Position numbers and translations under genes: made by a program. Below, piece after piece: positions 1 through 11,200 of a DNA stretch of 64,000 nucleotides (positions within the stretch are counted from its first letter, which is position 1; each line of letters starts with the position of its first letter). The stretch is taken from contig JAQGBZ010000357.1 in the NCBI GenBank assembly GCA_034687125.1, positions 1-64,000 on the forward strand, written 5' to 3'. The notes under the pieces were generated by a model, which saw only the letters and a list, made by a program, of their open reading frames with translations, ran no database searches and was not told where the DNA came from. This stretch comes from Neelides folsomi. Its lineage: Eukaryota; Arthropoda; Collembola; Neelipleona; Neelidae.

Positions 1-1826
1 CATTTTGATATATTAATCTTTGAATAAAAGTTTTTAGTTTTTTTAAAAATTGAAATTTAAAGTCGGACACTTTATAGGCCTTCCTAGTAGTGTGTGGTTT
101 GCAAAAAATATTTTTAATGTCAATTTCTTGAATACTTTTGAAAATTAATCTTCAATTTGTGTTCCTATTTAAAGATAGGTCATGTTTCTAATATTTATAT
201 ATAGGTAAGATTTTATAATTTTAAAGATTATATAACTTACAAGTACAATATCTCTCTACATACTTAAATACATAAGTATTTATGTATAAGTAAATTTAGC
301 AAAGTTCATGCCTTATGACTTTAGCTACCTTATAATTTTTAGTAAGTGGGAAAAGTAGAATTCTATAAAGTTGTAATGTCTTTAGATTCAATAAATACTT
401 GTTATTGAAAATGCTCTAACTCTAACCCTACAATGAATTTCAAAGCCTTGATTTTCTTGCTTTAAAATCACCCTTCACGTTACGTATTTCAGTTTTTTTG
501 AACATTGGTTAGAGTTAGTTAAATGTCTTTTTCGTTTGCCATAGACCACACCAATTTCTGCCTACTTGAACGCACTTAAATAGAAAATTGGTATATACAT
601 ACATAGAATGAACTTTATTCTACGACACTTGTACGACTAATAAATTAAATTTATGTAAATCGTGTGTCTCCTCCCTTATTAAATGCACTATGCGCTCTGC
701 AATAATTATATAACATACATTTTATATATTCTGATTTTATGGCATAGTTTATATGTACTGTTTTTATCAATTAGTTAGTCCCTTATAGATGATTATTCAT
801 GCAACATTGTTTCTATTCTTACGTGTAACATTTTAATGCTACTTATATAAATAGAACTATGTTATATAACATTAAAATGTAAATTAAAACAATAAGATGA
901 AATCAGTTATAAACTTACTTACTTTCTAAAGGAAAAATGACTAGAAATGAGTTTATAATTGACTCAAGAAACATAAAAATCACTTAAGCTCCAGACTATT
1001 GAATTTAATACACGCTTAGGCCAAGAAAATGATGATTTTAAAGGCGAATTGAATTATCTCTTAAACGATTCATGATTGTTCATTAATCATTTTGACCGTC
1101 TTTTATATATACGTCTTGCGTCATGTACTTATATATTATTATGGTAGAGTATAATGTAATTTTATACGCTCAAGAGAAATTACAATTAAATAGACTTCAT
1201 AAGATAATGATAGTTGCTGTAGCCATGATTAGTTAATTTAGCCTACTGGTTATCTAATGAGAGCACCTTGTTGAATGCCAATCACTACGGCCCTTTGAAA
1301 GAAGCCAATAGTAAGTTTATGTTATTTATTTATACTATTATTTATAAGTTTATATTGCATATATTGAAGTTGAGGGAAACGGAGAGAGAGAAAACTCGAG
1401 CTGAGTTTTCCCTCCTCTTTTTAGCTAGTAAGGTAACTTGAGTGAATGGGTTCCGGGATTATTTGCGGAGCTCTTTGACTCCTCAGAGCAAACAATTCCA
1501 CTCCTTATACATAAACCGAACTTATAATGTAGTAATAGAGGAACAGAGGTGAGCCGACATCAAACAAATGTCGGCTTCCCTCTCGTTCAAACGAGCACTT
1601 AAACTTATTTAATTGAATCTTCAAGAATGTCTTCCCACTGCGAGAGCAATTCGCCTCATAAATATGTTTATAGAGTATATAACTTGGTAAAATTAATTAT
1701 TGAAGAATTTAACATGTTAACTCCTTTTGTAAAGTCTTTAAATAAACTCATAAATTAGGAAACAATTGTGTGTATTCTTACGAGTTTGGGGAATGCAAGC
1801 TGGATTCTTGTCAAAAGGGAGACACT
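1..1826. other. Downstream flank of CAMTA, no gene seen
   Basis: Very AT-rich with many TATGTA/TACATA words. I saw no exon of a neighbouring gene. The block 1380-1600 is richer in GC and holds two small hairpins. Confidence 0.5.
1552..1576. repeat. Perfect 9-bp stem-loop in CAMTA 3' flank
   Basis: AGCCGACAT (1552-1560) and ATGTCGGCT (1568-1576) with a 7-nt loop, about 600 nt beyond the stop codon. If the transcript extends this far it would form a stable hairpin. Confidence 0.6.
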
Positions 1827-1832
1827 TTTATT
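1827..1832 (-). terminator. Candidate CAMTA poly(A) signal
   Basis: First canonical AATAAA on the minus strand after the stop codon, about 340 nt downstream. It is followed by a GT/T-rich stretch (GTGTCTCCCTTTTG) that could serve as the downstream element. A variant hexamer nearer the stop, or a more distal site, is possible. Confidence 0.35.
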
Positions 1833-2074
1833 TACCAATTAATGGAATTCCTTATTGGCATTTAAAAAAATAATATCCAATATGATATAAACATATTGTG
1901 GAGTAACATGGTGGTCCTCGGAGGAAAATAGAGGACAAATTAATGAGATTAATGCGTTTTAAATGCAAGTTTGAAGGAATGACAAGGATGAACGAATCAA
2001 TTTGATGGAAGAATCGAGAAGGGGATTTTCAAATCGGAGATTATTTTTGAAGAGAGTAGTAAGAAGAGTGTTGG

Positions 2075-2090
2075 TGATGATGATGATGAT
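2075..2090. repeat. (TGA)n short tandem repeat in 3' UTR
   Basis: Five TGA/GAT units followed by GCTGCTGGTG, in the predicted CAMTA 3' UTR (ATC-rich on the transcript strand). Confidence 0.7.
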
Positions 2091-2168
2091 GCTGCTGGTG
2101 AAGATGTTGATGGCACACGTTGCTGCTCAGAGCCATTTTTGCGGGAGCAGGGCAATGGACGCCGTTGG

Positions 2169-2214
2169 CTACTGACATTGTTGCTTCTCTCTTTCTGCAC
2201 GCTCTTTCTGGAGT
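2169..2214 (-). CDS. Camta: CAMTA coding exon 21, C-terminus and stop
   Basis: Encodes the end of Lys1245 to Gln1259 ([14 protein letters not shown]), then TAG at 2171-2169. The highly charged helix continues RQSKNK from exon 20, like RHRVKELKQNQELE in human CAMTA1. The acceptor is CTGTTTATTAG|A with a pyrimidine-rich run. Adding this exon makes the total CDS divisible by three. Confidence 0.88.
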
Positions 2215-5200
2215 CTAATAAACAGAGGAGAAAGGCCCTCGAATCAAGACTCATTTGAAAGGGATGTAATGGGGAAAAGAATTGAAGGGTTAGTCAAATG
2301 TTAATGGCCAAGTCACAGAGTTAAACAGCTAGGGTTAGATTTCAAGATTCTCATTACCTTCGGAGAACTGAGAGGATCCCAAAGACTTTGCGTGAAAATA
2401 CAAGTAAAGCAATTCAATGAAATTACTCTCCTTAACCGTCCCACAGTAGGTAAACTAAACTTTCCTATTCAATTGAGACCAAAAGGGCCTTCTACTCAAC
2501 ATCCCTATTCTTTCCTTTAACACCAAGGAGAGAAATGAAAATGAATTATGTAGTCAATTCAAAAAAAATCCCAAACAAAAACACTTTTCAACGATAAGCC
2601 GATGCATTTTTACCATTAAAACTCCAAAATCAAATATAAATTGCAAATGAAACATCTCAAATTATAATTATCCATCTTAAATAAATCAAACAATTAAATT
2701 ATCGTTAAACAATATGCTCTTATTAAATTAATTTAAACTCAGAGGTTATTATTCTTAAAGGCTGTTTATGAATTTGCTCATAGTACATGCTTCACGGCAT
2801 TCGAAACCGACGTAAAATCTCAATTTTAAGTGAATTAAAAAAGATCAAACAAACACAAAAACTTGCTTCAAAACAATCTAATATATTTCCGTCAACATTC
2901 AAATATTATAGAAACTTTATTAGGAAAGTAACTTACTTATTTTTCGATTGCCGCATGAATTGTTGTATTTTCTTCGCTGCTTGGTTTTGCTTTCTCTGCG
3001 AATACATCCTTCTAAAAGAGAGAAAGAGAAATGATGAGATAGGTTGGAGAGCGGGAGAGGAAGTTTCCTTACAGATTGCCCTGTGAGTTATTCATGTTGT
3101 TGGCCGGGAGGGAAGTTGGTGGATGAAATGGCTCCTCGTCCTCTTGCGACTTCTTGAACCGCTTGTTCTCACAGTAGTTCCTGAACTGGTTTTGGATGAC
3201 GAGGGCGGCATGAGTAACTTGCCTCAGGTACGCATACTGGAAGAGAAAATTAACGATTTTATGTTATGAGATATTTTTAATTAAAAGAAGAGCGGAGAAA
3301 TGAATGGAGAGTCGCACTTGTTTGTAACGGCGATAGTAATTCTGGATTATAACGGCAGCGGCCTTCTCCTTCTCCTCTTCTTCCAATTTCTTCCTACCTT
3401 TGTAGGACCTGTACGCCTTCTGGATGACTTTAGCAGCTTCGTACAGCTCTCTCTGTTCTTGATCTAGAACCCAAGAGAAACATTCAGTGCTAATGGAAGG
3501 AATTGAAGGAGTATTTGTTCATAAAGTTGGACTGAATTGACTCTCAGAAGTCGTTCCTTTGTTTAGACATTAAAATTAAACATGCAAGGGTAAACGAGGG
3601 AGCGCGAATGGTTGTACCCGAAAGTGTTAGATTTGAAAAGTCCTTCTCGAAGGCATTTGCTTGTAAAAATTCACAAAAGTCGGCAGTGGTGGGCTGTGGG
3701 GAGTCAACTGTAAACGAGGAAGAACACGGACTTTGTAAGCAACTTGATGAGGGGCTCAGACTTGAACAGGGCGTCCCCGAATCATAATATCTAAAATTTC
3801 AAATATATTCGTATGTGAAAAGATCATCCATCTTCGCCATCAGTCTTTCCGTCATCGGCTTAAAGTGTCTAAAGGGAAAAGTTTGGAGAAAACTTTGCTC
3901 AACCTGTAGTTTCTGTCTGTGAACTCAAAAGTAAATTCATTCTGCTCCGAAGGGTCACTGCTCATGATTGAAGACGAGTCTTGAGACTCACACGGCGACA
4001 TCTCCTCACTGCTCTCCTTCTATAATAAACGATCTTCACTTGAGTCTTTGACTTTTCACTCTTCCCCCTCCTCTCGTCAAACCTTAATCCTCTCCGGCAT
4101 GGCAGCGATGATTTGCTCCGCCAGGGTCAAAACTCGAGACTCTTCTTCAGATGGCAAGGAAAGCTCAAGGGTTGTGTCTGGCTGGCCGAAGAAGCAATCT
4201 ACAATACATGTTTTTGAGGACCTTCCAATGGTTATCGGGGTGTGAGGAAGTACCTTTCAGGCCAAAGTCTTCGGAGACAGAGCTGGAGGACCTTTGAAAT
4301 CTCGCCAAGTTGCCTGAAAACCCCATGAAAGAGAGAAAGAGATGAGTGATGGGCCGATGGTTGTACATATGGTGGGTGGTCGTAAAGGGAAGCTAAAGGG
4401 GATCTCCTTGTAAAAGCACTAACTCATCGAGAAGTCTTCATTGTCGTGAGACTGGATAAAAGAAGGGGGATGATTGGTTCGACTCGCCTGGATTTTCTCC
4501 AATTCTGAGCCGAACTTGACGAAGCCTCTGGCCACGGCGATCTGACTCGAGTTGAGTCCATTCCCATCCCGCTTTCCCAGCGACTCCGGACTCCATTGTG
4601 CCAAAATTATCCCACACTCCAAATGTCCATAACGAGCACACCACATCTGGAACAAATGACTCTTGAGTACGAAACATGGACTCTCGGCCAAGATTACAAT
4701 TAGCTTTCAACTCCCCAATTCCTCCTCCCAGACCTCTCATTTCTTAATTAAGGGACTCGTCGGAGAATCCGAAATCAAAACTGAACAAAGGGAAGAAATT
4801 GAAAAATCATTATCATTTCGCTCCCTCGGCCGAAAACCCAATTTCTTTTCAGTAAAAGACCCCACCCGCGGCAAGTTGCAGGCCGTTACAATGCAAAAAA
4901 CTCTCTCGTGTGTAGAGAAAGAGCTGAGGGAAAAAAGTAGGGGCAAATAAAAGAAAGAGAAAACTTTGGACATTTTCTAACTAGCCCATTCTCACTCACA
5001 TTCTAAGCATTCATATAATGCTTTTAAAAAGAAATCGGGGAGCGAATAAGAAGAAGGGCGGAAAAAGTTCTTTCGAGTTTTTTTGGCCTGCTAGAATTGG
5101 AGAGGCGGAATAAAAGGCTCACCAGTGGAACGAGTCCAAAGTCGTCCGTTTTTAATGAGTTGACCTCCATATCGAGGATGGTTGAGGGATTTTCCCGCTT

Positions 5201-8200
5201 CCACTGTATGAGGGTGAAGACAAGCCGAGTATACCCAAGGGCCGCAGCGATGTGGAGAAGAGTCAAACCCCGATCTGAGGGCATGCCACAGTCGGCCGTC
5301 CGGGAGTTCCACTCCTGACTCATCATCTCACAGCAAATCTTCACAATGCAATCTTCCAGCGACCTTGCTCCGTACAAATCACTCTGCAATTTCCAATTAA
5401 AACACTAATGATTCAACTTCTACCCACTTTCCCAATATTTTCATGTGGAGATTCCTTTTCAATCGCTCCCAACTTTCCTCTCCATTTCCCAGAACAACGA
5501 CTCACAATGTCGAACAAGAGAAAGAATGCCCTTTTTAATTAAAAACCCCGGGACTGGCCACCATCAAACGACAAGTTTCTCCAAATTACCTTTTATTGCA
5601 ATGTAACATTTTAATTATTACTTCTTACTATTTAATGCCCTTTATTATTATCTTTACAATCAGTATAATGGCCATTATCTGAAAGAAGCTAAACCTCAAT
5701 TGAAAAGAATATAAATATGCAGACTTGGAATTCAAGTCACATTTTGGAAATAAGTTGATCTGTTGGGAATTTAAAAATCAATTATAGACGTTATTTGTTC
5801 CTGTATGTTCGTCAGCATTCTTTATGAAGCACGTTGTGAATTTGATATGGATTTTCCTGAGCATGCATTTTATATGAAAAACAAACTTGTTTCATCCACG
5901 CTCGCTTCTTCAAAGACAAATAGTTTTTTTTGTTCTGACAACACTGACAAGAAAAGAAATGGAGAAAGTTAATCTCGCCTGATTTGGTTAGTAAAAGCGC
6001 AAAGAATCAAATTCCTGACTGATTTAGTAGTCCAATAATGATTAATTCTCGGAAACGAATGATGGGGGTGTCAGGGTATGGGACGAAGGAGTAATTTATT
6101 TGAACTTGAGAATATGCAGGTCAAAATGAATTTCGAGGATCACGTCGTTCCTCTTAGAATTCGCCGAGATTTGTTTGCCAAAGAGAGTGGCTATGAGAGA
6201 GCGAGGTTCATATAGGTAGATATTTAAATTCCGTCCTGTCCTCTGGTTTGTTTGTGCAGGAGACTTGAAAGAGAGACGTCTCTCCCTCTTGAGAAGAAAT
6301 CTTATTTGGGCTCAAAAAAGGCAATAAGCAATTTCACGAGAGGTGCACATGAGTCTAAATTGGGTCTTAGTCAACCCATTGTAAGCCCTCCATTATAAAC
6401 GGGGGCATTCTGGGAGGAAAATAGACTGATTGCTCCCACTAAGAACTTCTTTTGCCAACCGGATAAAGGGGAAATTGAAGGAGCAAGAGATAGAATAAAT
6501 ATCAAAAAGGCGTAATTGGATGGGTCTCGACGGCACTTCTCCATTCAACCCTACACTTGATCCTCCCCACACGTTGGGTGGCCTCCTTTCTCTCCCATCC
6601 AAGTACCTTGAAGTTCCTGAAGCATTTCTCGAGACACTCCATCCGATGAATGAGACACAACTTGAGGGAAGTATCCGACGGTGGGACCGGAACCAAATTA
6701 AGCCTCAAGTCTGCTTTGTACTCGAAGACCATGGAGTTGCTCGAGATCTGCTTTCCATTAGAGTAGACGCGGATGGGGACGAGTCCAGGGCTGTGAGCTG
6801 AAAAGAAGAATGAGACGCTCAGTCATCGAGCAAACATTAGTTCCGATTTAATCTTCCGAGCCTTCTGCTTATGATCATTTCCTTTCTGCTCCCAAAGGAG
6901 ACCAAATAACTCCTACCGCTCCATGACCTCCAAAAGAGCAGACAAAAAGGGCCCCTTTTCATCCAGAGAAATATGGGGAAGAAAAGAGGCTGGAAAAGAT
7001 CCAAGCCTTTCAACTCCACTCTTCATACACCACTCACTTTAATCAACCGAATTAAACTGTAGGAGGCGATGAATCATTCCTCAAGGAGGGGATTTAAGAC
7101 CAAACTCACTCGTAAAGCATAAAATGTCAAATAAAATTTTTGGAGCCAAATACTTAAAGGGGAAAGGATCCCCGGCGGAGTGAATTATATATTTAATATT
7201 TTCAATCCTCCCTCTCTCATCTCCTCCAATTCGGAGTGAGTTCGCTCATAAGGGAAATGGCAAATGTACACATTTACTTCCTCTTGTAATAAAAAGGTGC
7301 AGTGGAGCATCCAAGGATCAAAAGTAAGACGAGTTTCTTCAAGAAACTCCTCGTGTGAGTGGAGGGAAAATCGATTCTGATTTTCCTCACATTCACAACT
7401 TTCCCCGCACAAACCGACGTACATAAAATAAGTGCATATTCGCGTATGCGAAACCTATACAATATCTCTTCCTTTCTTCCACTTATAAAATAGTACATAT
7501 AAATGTTGAGCAAGGATATGCTGAGTTAAGTACATGCTGATATGTATCGACTCTTCAATTTCGTTTCATCTCAACTCCGCGGAATGTATAATAACAATGT
7601 ACAGGGGGCCAGGAGCCAAATAAGAGGAAAGGAATTCCACGAGATCAGTAACAATGGTTAGGAACTTCCATCCCTTCACCTCCAATGAATTTTCTTTGAC
7701 GCCAGAGAACCGATCCAAGCCCAATAAGGCGAGAGAGGTAAGAAAAAAGTGAAAAACATAAAGCTCGAAAGCCCAATTCAGTTCCCAATATAAGTAGAGA
7801 GGGAATTTTGAAACCCTTTTTTCGGAAAGAGAAGTGAGGTACTCCGGGACCAAATGGTTAAAACAATGGGGGCAGACAAGAGAGGCCATAAAGTAAATAG
7901 ATATTCCAAGGGAGGAACACAGTTGATTTTTTACATTTCTTCCTAGTGGGGAGTGGGAGCAATAATAGTAAATAGTGATTACGATGATGCTCGAAGGCCC
8001 CAATTCAATTTGGCTCTTAAGAATGTATCGGAACCAGGGTGGAGGCGGATTTGACTTTTAAAAACTCATTATGTGTAAAATCGATGAGGAGGAAACGAGT
8101 GGTGGAGTCGGAAAGAGAATCTCTCCGATTTTTGAGTTGAAAAAAGTGAGGCTGACATCCTAAGGAATCTGCTTTCACAACTTATGCAGGTCTGCTTTCC

Positions 8201-11200
8201 CTTTTTCAAGAAGCCTCTTCACCATAATCCAAATTCAAATGCAAGAATTCGAGTTGAAAGCTCAAGGCAATTGGCATTGTGTACCACATGCTAAGAAGAC
8301 TTTTCCCTTCCCTAGCTTTCCTTTAAAGAATGGCAATGGCATCCGGCGAACTGAGGGAAATACCAAAAAATAGGAAAATATCATATCGCTTCCTCTTCAT
8401 TCTCCAAGTAAACATACAAAGGGGGCTCGAGAGCATCTTGTGAAAGCTTTGAAACGAAGACTAAATCTAATCTAATACATTTCCCTCCGCCTCCTTATGA
8501 AAAGTGAAAAGACAGCGGGATTTTCATTCAAGCTTATTTGGCACAAAGGGAGAAATCAGAAACGGAGTTCAAAAGATTTTCAATTTTCAGTTGTTTCTCA
8601 ACCTCGTTGTCGAATGAAGCGGGGGAAGCGGGAGGAACATATTACATTTCCTGCCTACAAGGCCTTCCCTTAAAAGCCTCCCAGCTCTCTTCCTTATAAA
8701 TGAGAAATAGAACTCATCTCATCAAATTACTCGATCCTCTCTCCCTCTCAGACTCACTGAGAATGAACAATTTTGAATTCCTCCTCCAGTTCAAACTTTC
8801 ATTTCCTCATTTTTCAAGAAATGACTTTCATCTCGAAAGCCTTGAAGAATCTGTTACATCATCTTTCTCAGCAGAATCAACGGGGCTTAGCCAAGCAATT
8901 GAAACAAGGCTACGAGTTTGGGTTCTCAAATGTCTCGACATATGCTCCCTTTATGTCGCTCAACAATAATATTATTTGTCAAATTCCTCAGTTCAAGGAG
9001 GCGGGAGGAAGAGTAATTTCGAAATGATGCGAATGTACGTTCCGCTTTTTTTAAATCCAAAATTGCATGAAAGAATGATGGCTCAGATTTCCGAGAAATA
9101 AACCGCCTTCTTCATCCGTATTAATGGGAGCGGAGATTATGAGTAAATAAACGACTTTATCTCGAATTATTCAAAGTGGATTTTTGGGGTAGTCGAGCAG
9201 ATGAGGGCTTGAGCCGCGATATGGATGAATGTATCGCTGGAGTTCCCTTGAGTCGTTCTCGTCTCATAATTCATGGGGTCCCATTCCAGGGCGGAATACA
9301 CACTTATGCTTATCTCTTTCAAAGGCCAAACCCAGTCGGTCGGGAGGAGCGGAAGGGTAGGGTTGTAATACAGATAATGGTAAAGACCTTCTTCCATCCC
9401 ACATTCTCTCTTAAGTGAGAGTGGGACGGCAGTTTAACCCATGGCGCGTTCGGGGATGTGGAAAAACGAGCCAAGGAAAAAGAAAACTGCTGCTGTTTTG
9501 AGGAGGATGGAAAAAAGTGAGTGTGTGGGGGAGCTCATTCATCAGAAATTCCTCAAGTGTGCGGGGAAGAAAAAGGAGAGTGTGGACGAGGCGTACTAAG
9601 TATGTACAAAAGACCTCCACTCCTACAATGAATCAAAATCAGTGAAGAAGAGAATCTAACTCATTTCCAAGAAGAAAGAGCGGCGGGCGGAATTGAAGCC
9701 GAGCATAAGGAGAGTTGAGAGAGTAATGTAATCCTGAAGGTGGACTCTTGATATCTTTATCCTCTCCTTTCTCTCTCGTAAGAATATTAGGGTCGTAAGA
9801 TAAAATCCAAAGAGCCGCTCTCCTCTCTTCTACATAAATTCAAATCCTGAAAAGTTTTTCACGCGACAGTGACAAACGAGTCGTGTCGTGTTCTTGGTTT
9901 CACAAGTATCACACACATTTCCCCACCAGCTGACTTCTTATGAATGGATAATCGCCCGAAGAAAGCAATATTCAATGGTCCTCTTCCTCTCCTTAGATCC
10001 TCAAAGTACCGTGAATAATTCGAAAACTTTAGACTTGTGAACCCAGGGAGTGAAGACCAAGAAACCATCATTGGCCTTTCTCTTTCAGAACCTGATCGAG
10101 GCGGGAGTTGTGGCCAACAAGGCTTGACATGTTGACTCTCTCCGGCCTCGGATTACCTCCCTACTTCTTGTGTCTCTAATTAAAGTTTAACCCTCCGATT
10201 CCGTTTGGTTGGCTAAGTTTGTAAAGAGGCCTCTCGTTCGGAAGCTGGTTATATTCGATTTCCTTCCTTTCGCCTCCTAAGGCCACGGAGCTCATATAGG
10301 GCTATTAGTCATAAAAGGGAGAATTACAACGACTCTCGGCCTCCGACTCGGAGAACTAACTCGCCAATAAGTTAGCCGAAAGGACAATAAAACAAAACTT
10401 TTTGACTTTGACTTACGAGGACAGAAGCACTTGAGGACGCCAGCCTGAAGGTAGACAGCAGGAACCGGGAGATCACCGAAATGCACCGAATAGTCCCAAT
10501 GCGGGTTGTGGAATTGACCCACTATCAATATCTTCGTACCACCCTGTGTGATGATACAACAAAGGATATAAGTATACATAAATAGTTAGGCTTCTTATAT
10601 CCACAATACAACACACACTCTGCCCCTCACACATCTCATTCTCGACTATCAATCTCGTCCAATTTAATCAACTCGGCTCGCGCCCGATTAGAAACAAAAT
10701 GAAACCCCATTTCACTCTCATTTCTCTTCGAACCGCTGGGAATTGGGGGATTGAGTTGAAACCAGAGGAAAAATACTTATGCATATAATCCTCCCAAATC
10801 CTTTCGCGGTCTCTATACATTCATGGTAGTGATATATTTATACTATAGTACATTACGATCGGTTTTAATGATATGGAATGATATATTTAATATTCAGCAT
10901 CTTTTTTATATTATTTATTAAATTGTGTATAGGAATCTTCAGAATAATTATATGAACTGTGCGATAAGCTCTGTTTGATGGTATAATAAATGAGGCTATT
11001 TTTGGATTCGTTCTCGATAATGATTCAATAATAAGGAGGAAATTAATCTTAGTTTTACATAATTTCTGTTTTAAATCTCATTCTTGAATTTCAAACACGT
11101 TCATCAGATCTTTGAACCATATTTAATAAATTATGGGTTGGACTTTCTTTTGAATATTATCAGAATATGGGTGGATTCAATTTTCGTTTTTACAAAAGTT

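Noticed and set aside
415-440. Telomere-like CTAACCCT words near the window start
   Set aside because: Only one or two units, without tandem continuation.
3064-3073. TAA right after exon 19 as the end of the protein
   Set aside because: It is part of a good donor (GTAAGG), and exons 20-21 continue the conserved C-terminus in phase.
4048-4245. Plus-strand frame of 65 codons
   Set aside because: It is the antisense of CAMTA exon 15 and its flanks.
7566-8003. 145-codon minus-strand frame in intron 10
   Set aside because: Aromatic-rich by composition, no family resemblance, and inside an intron between two in-phase CAMTA exons.
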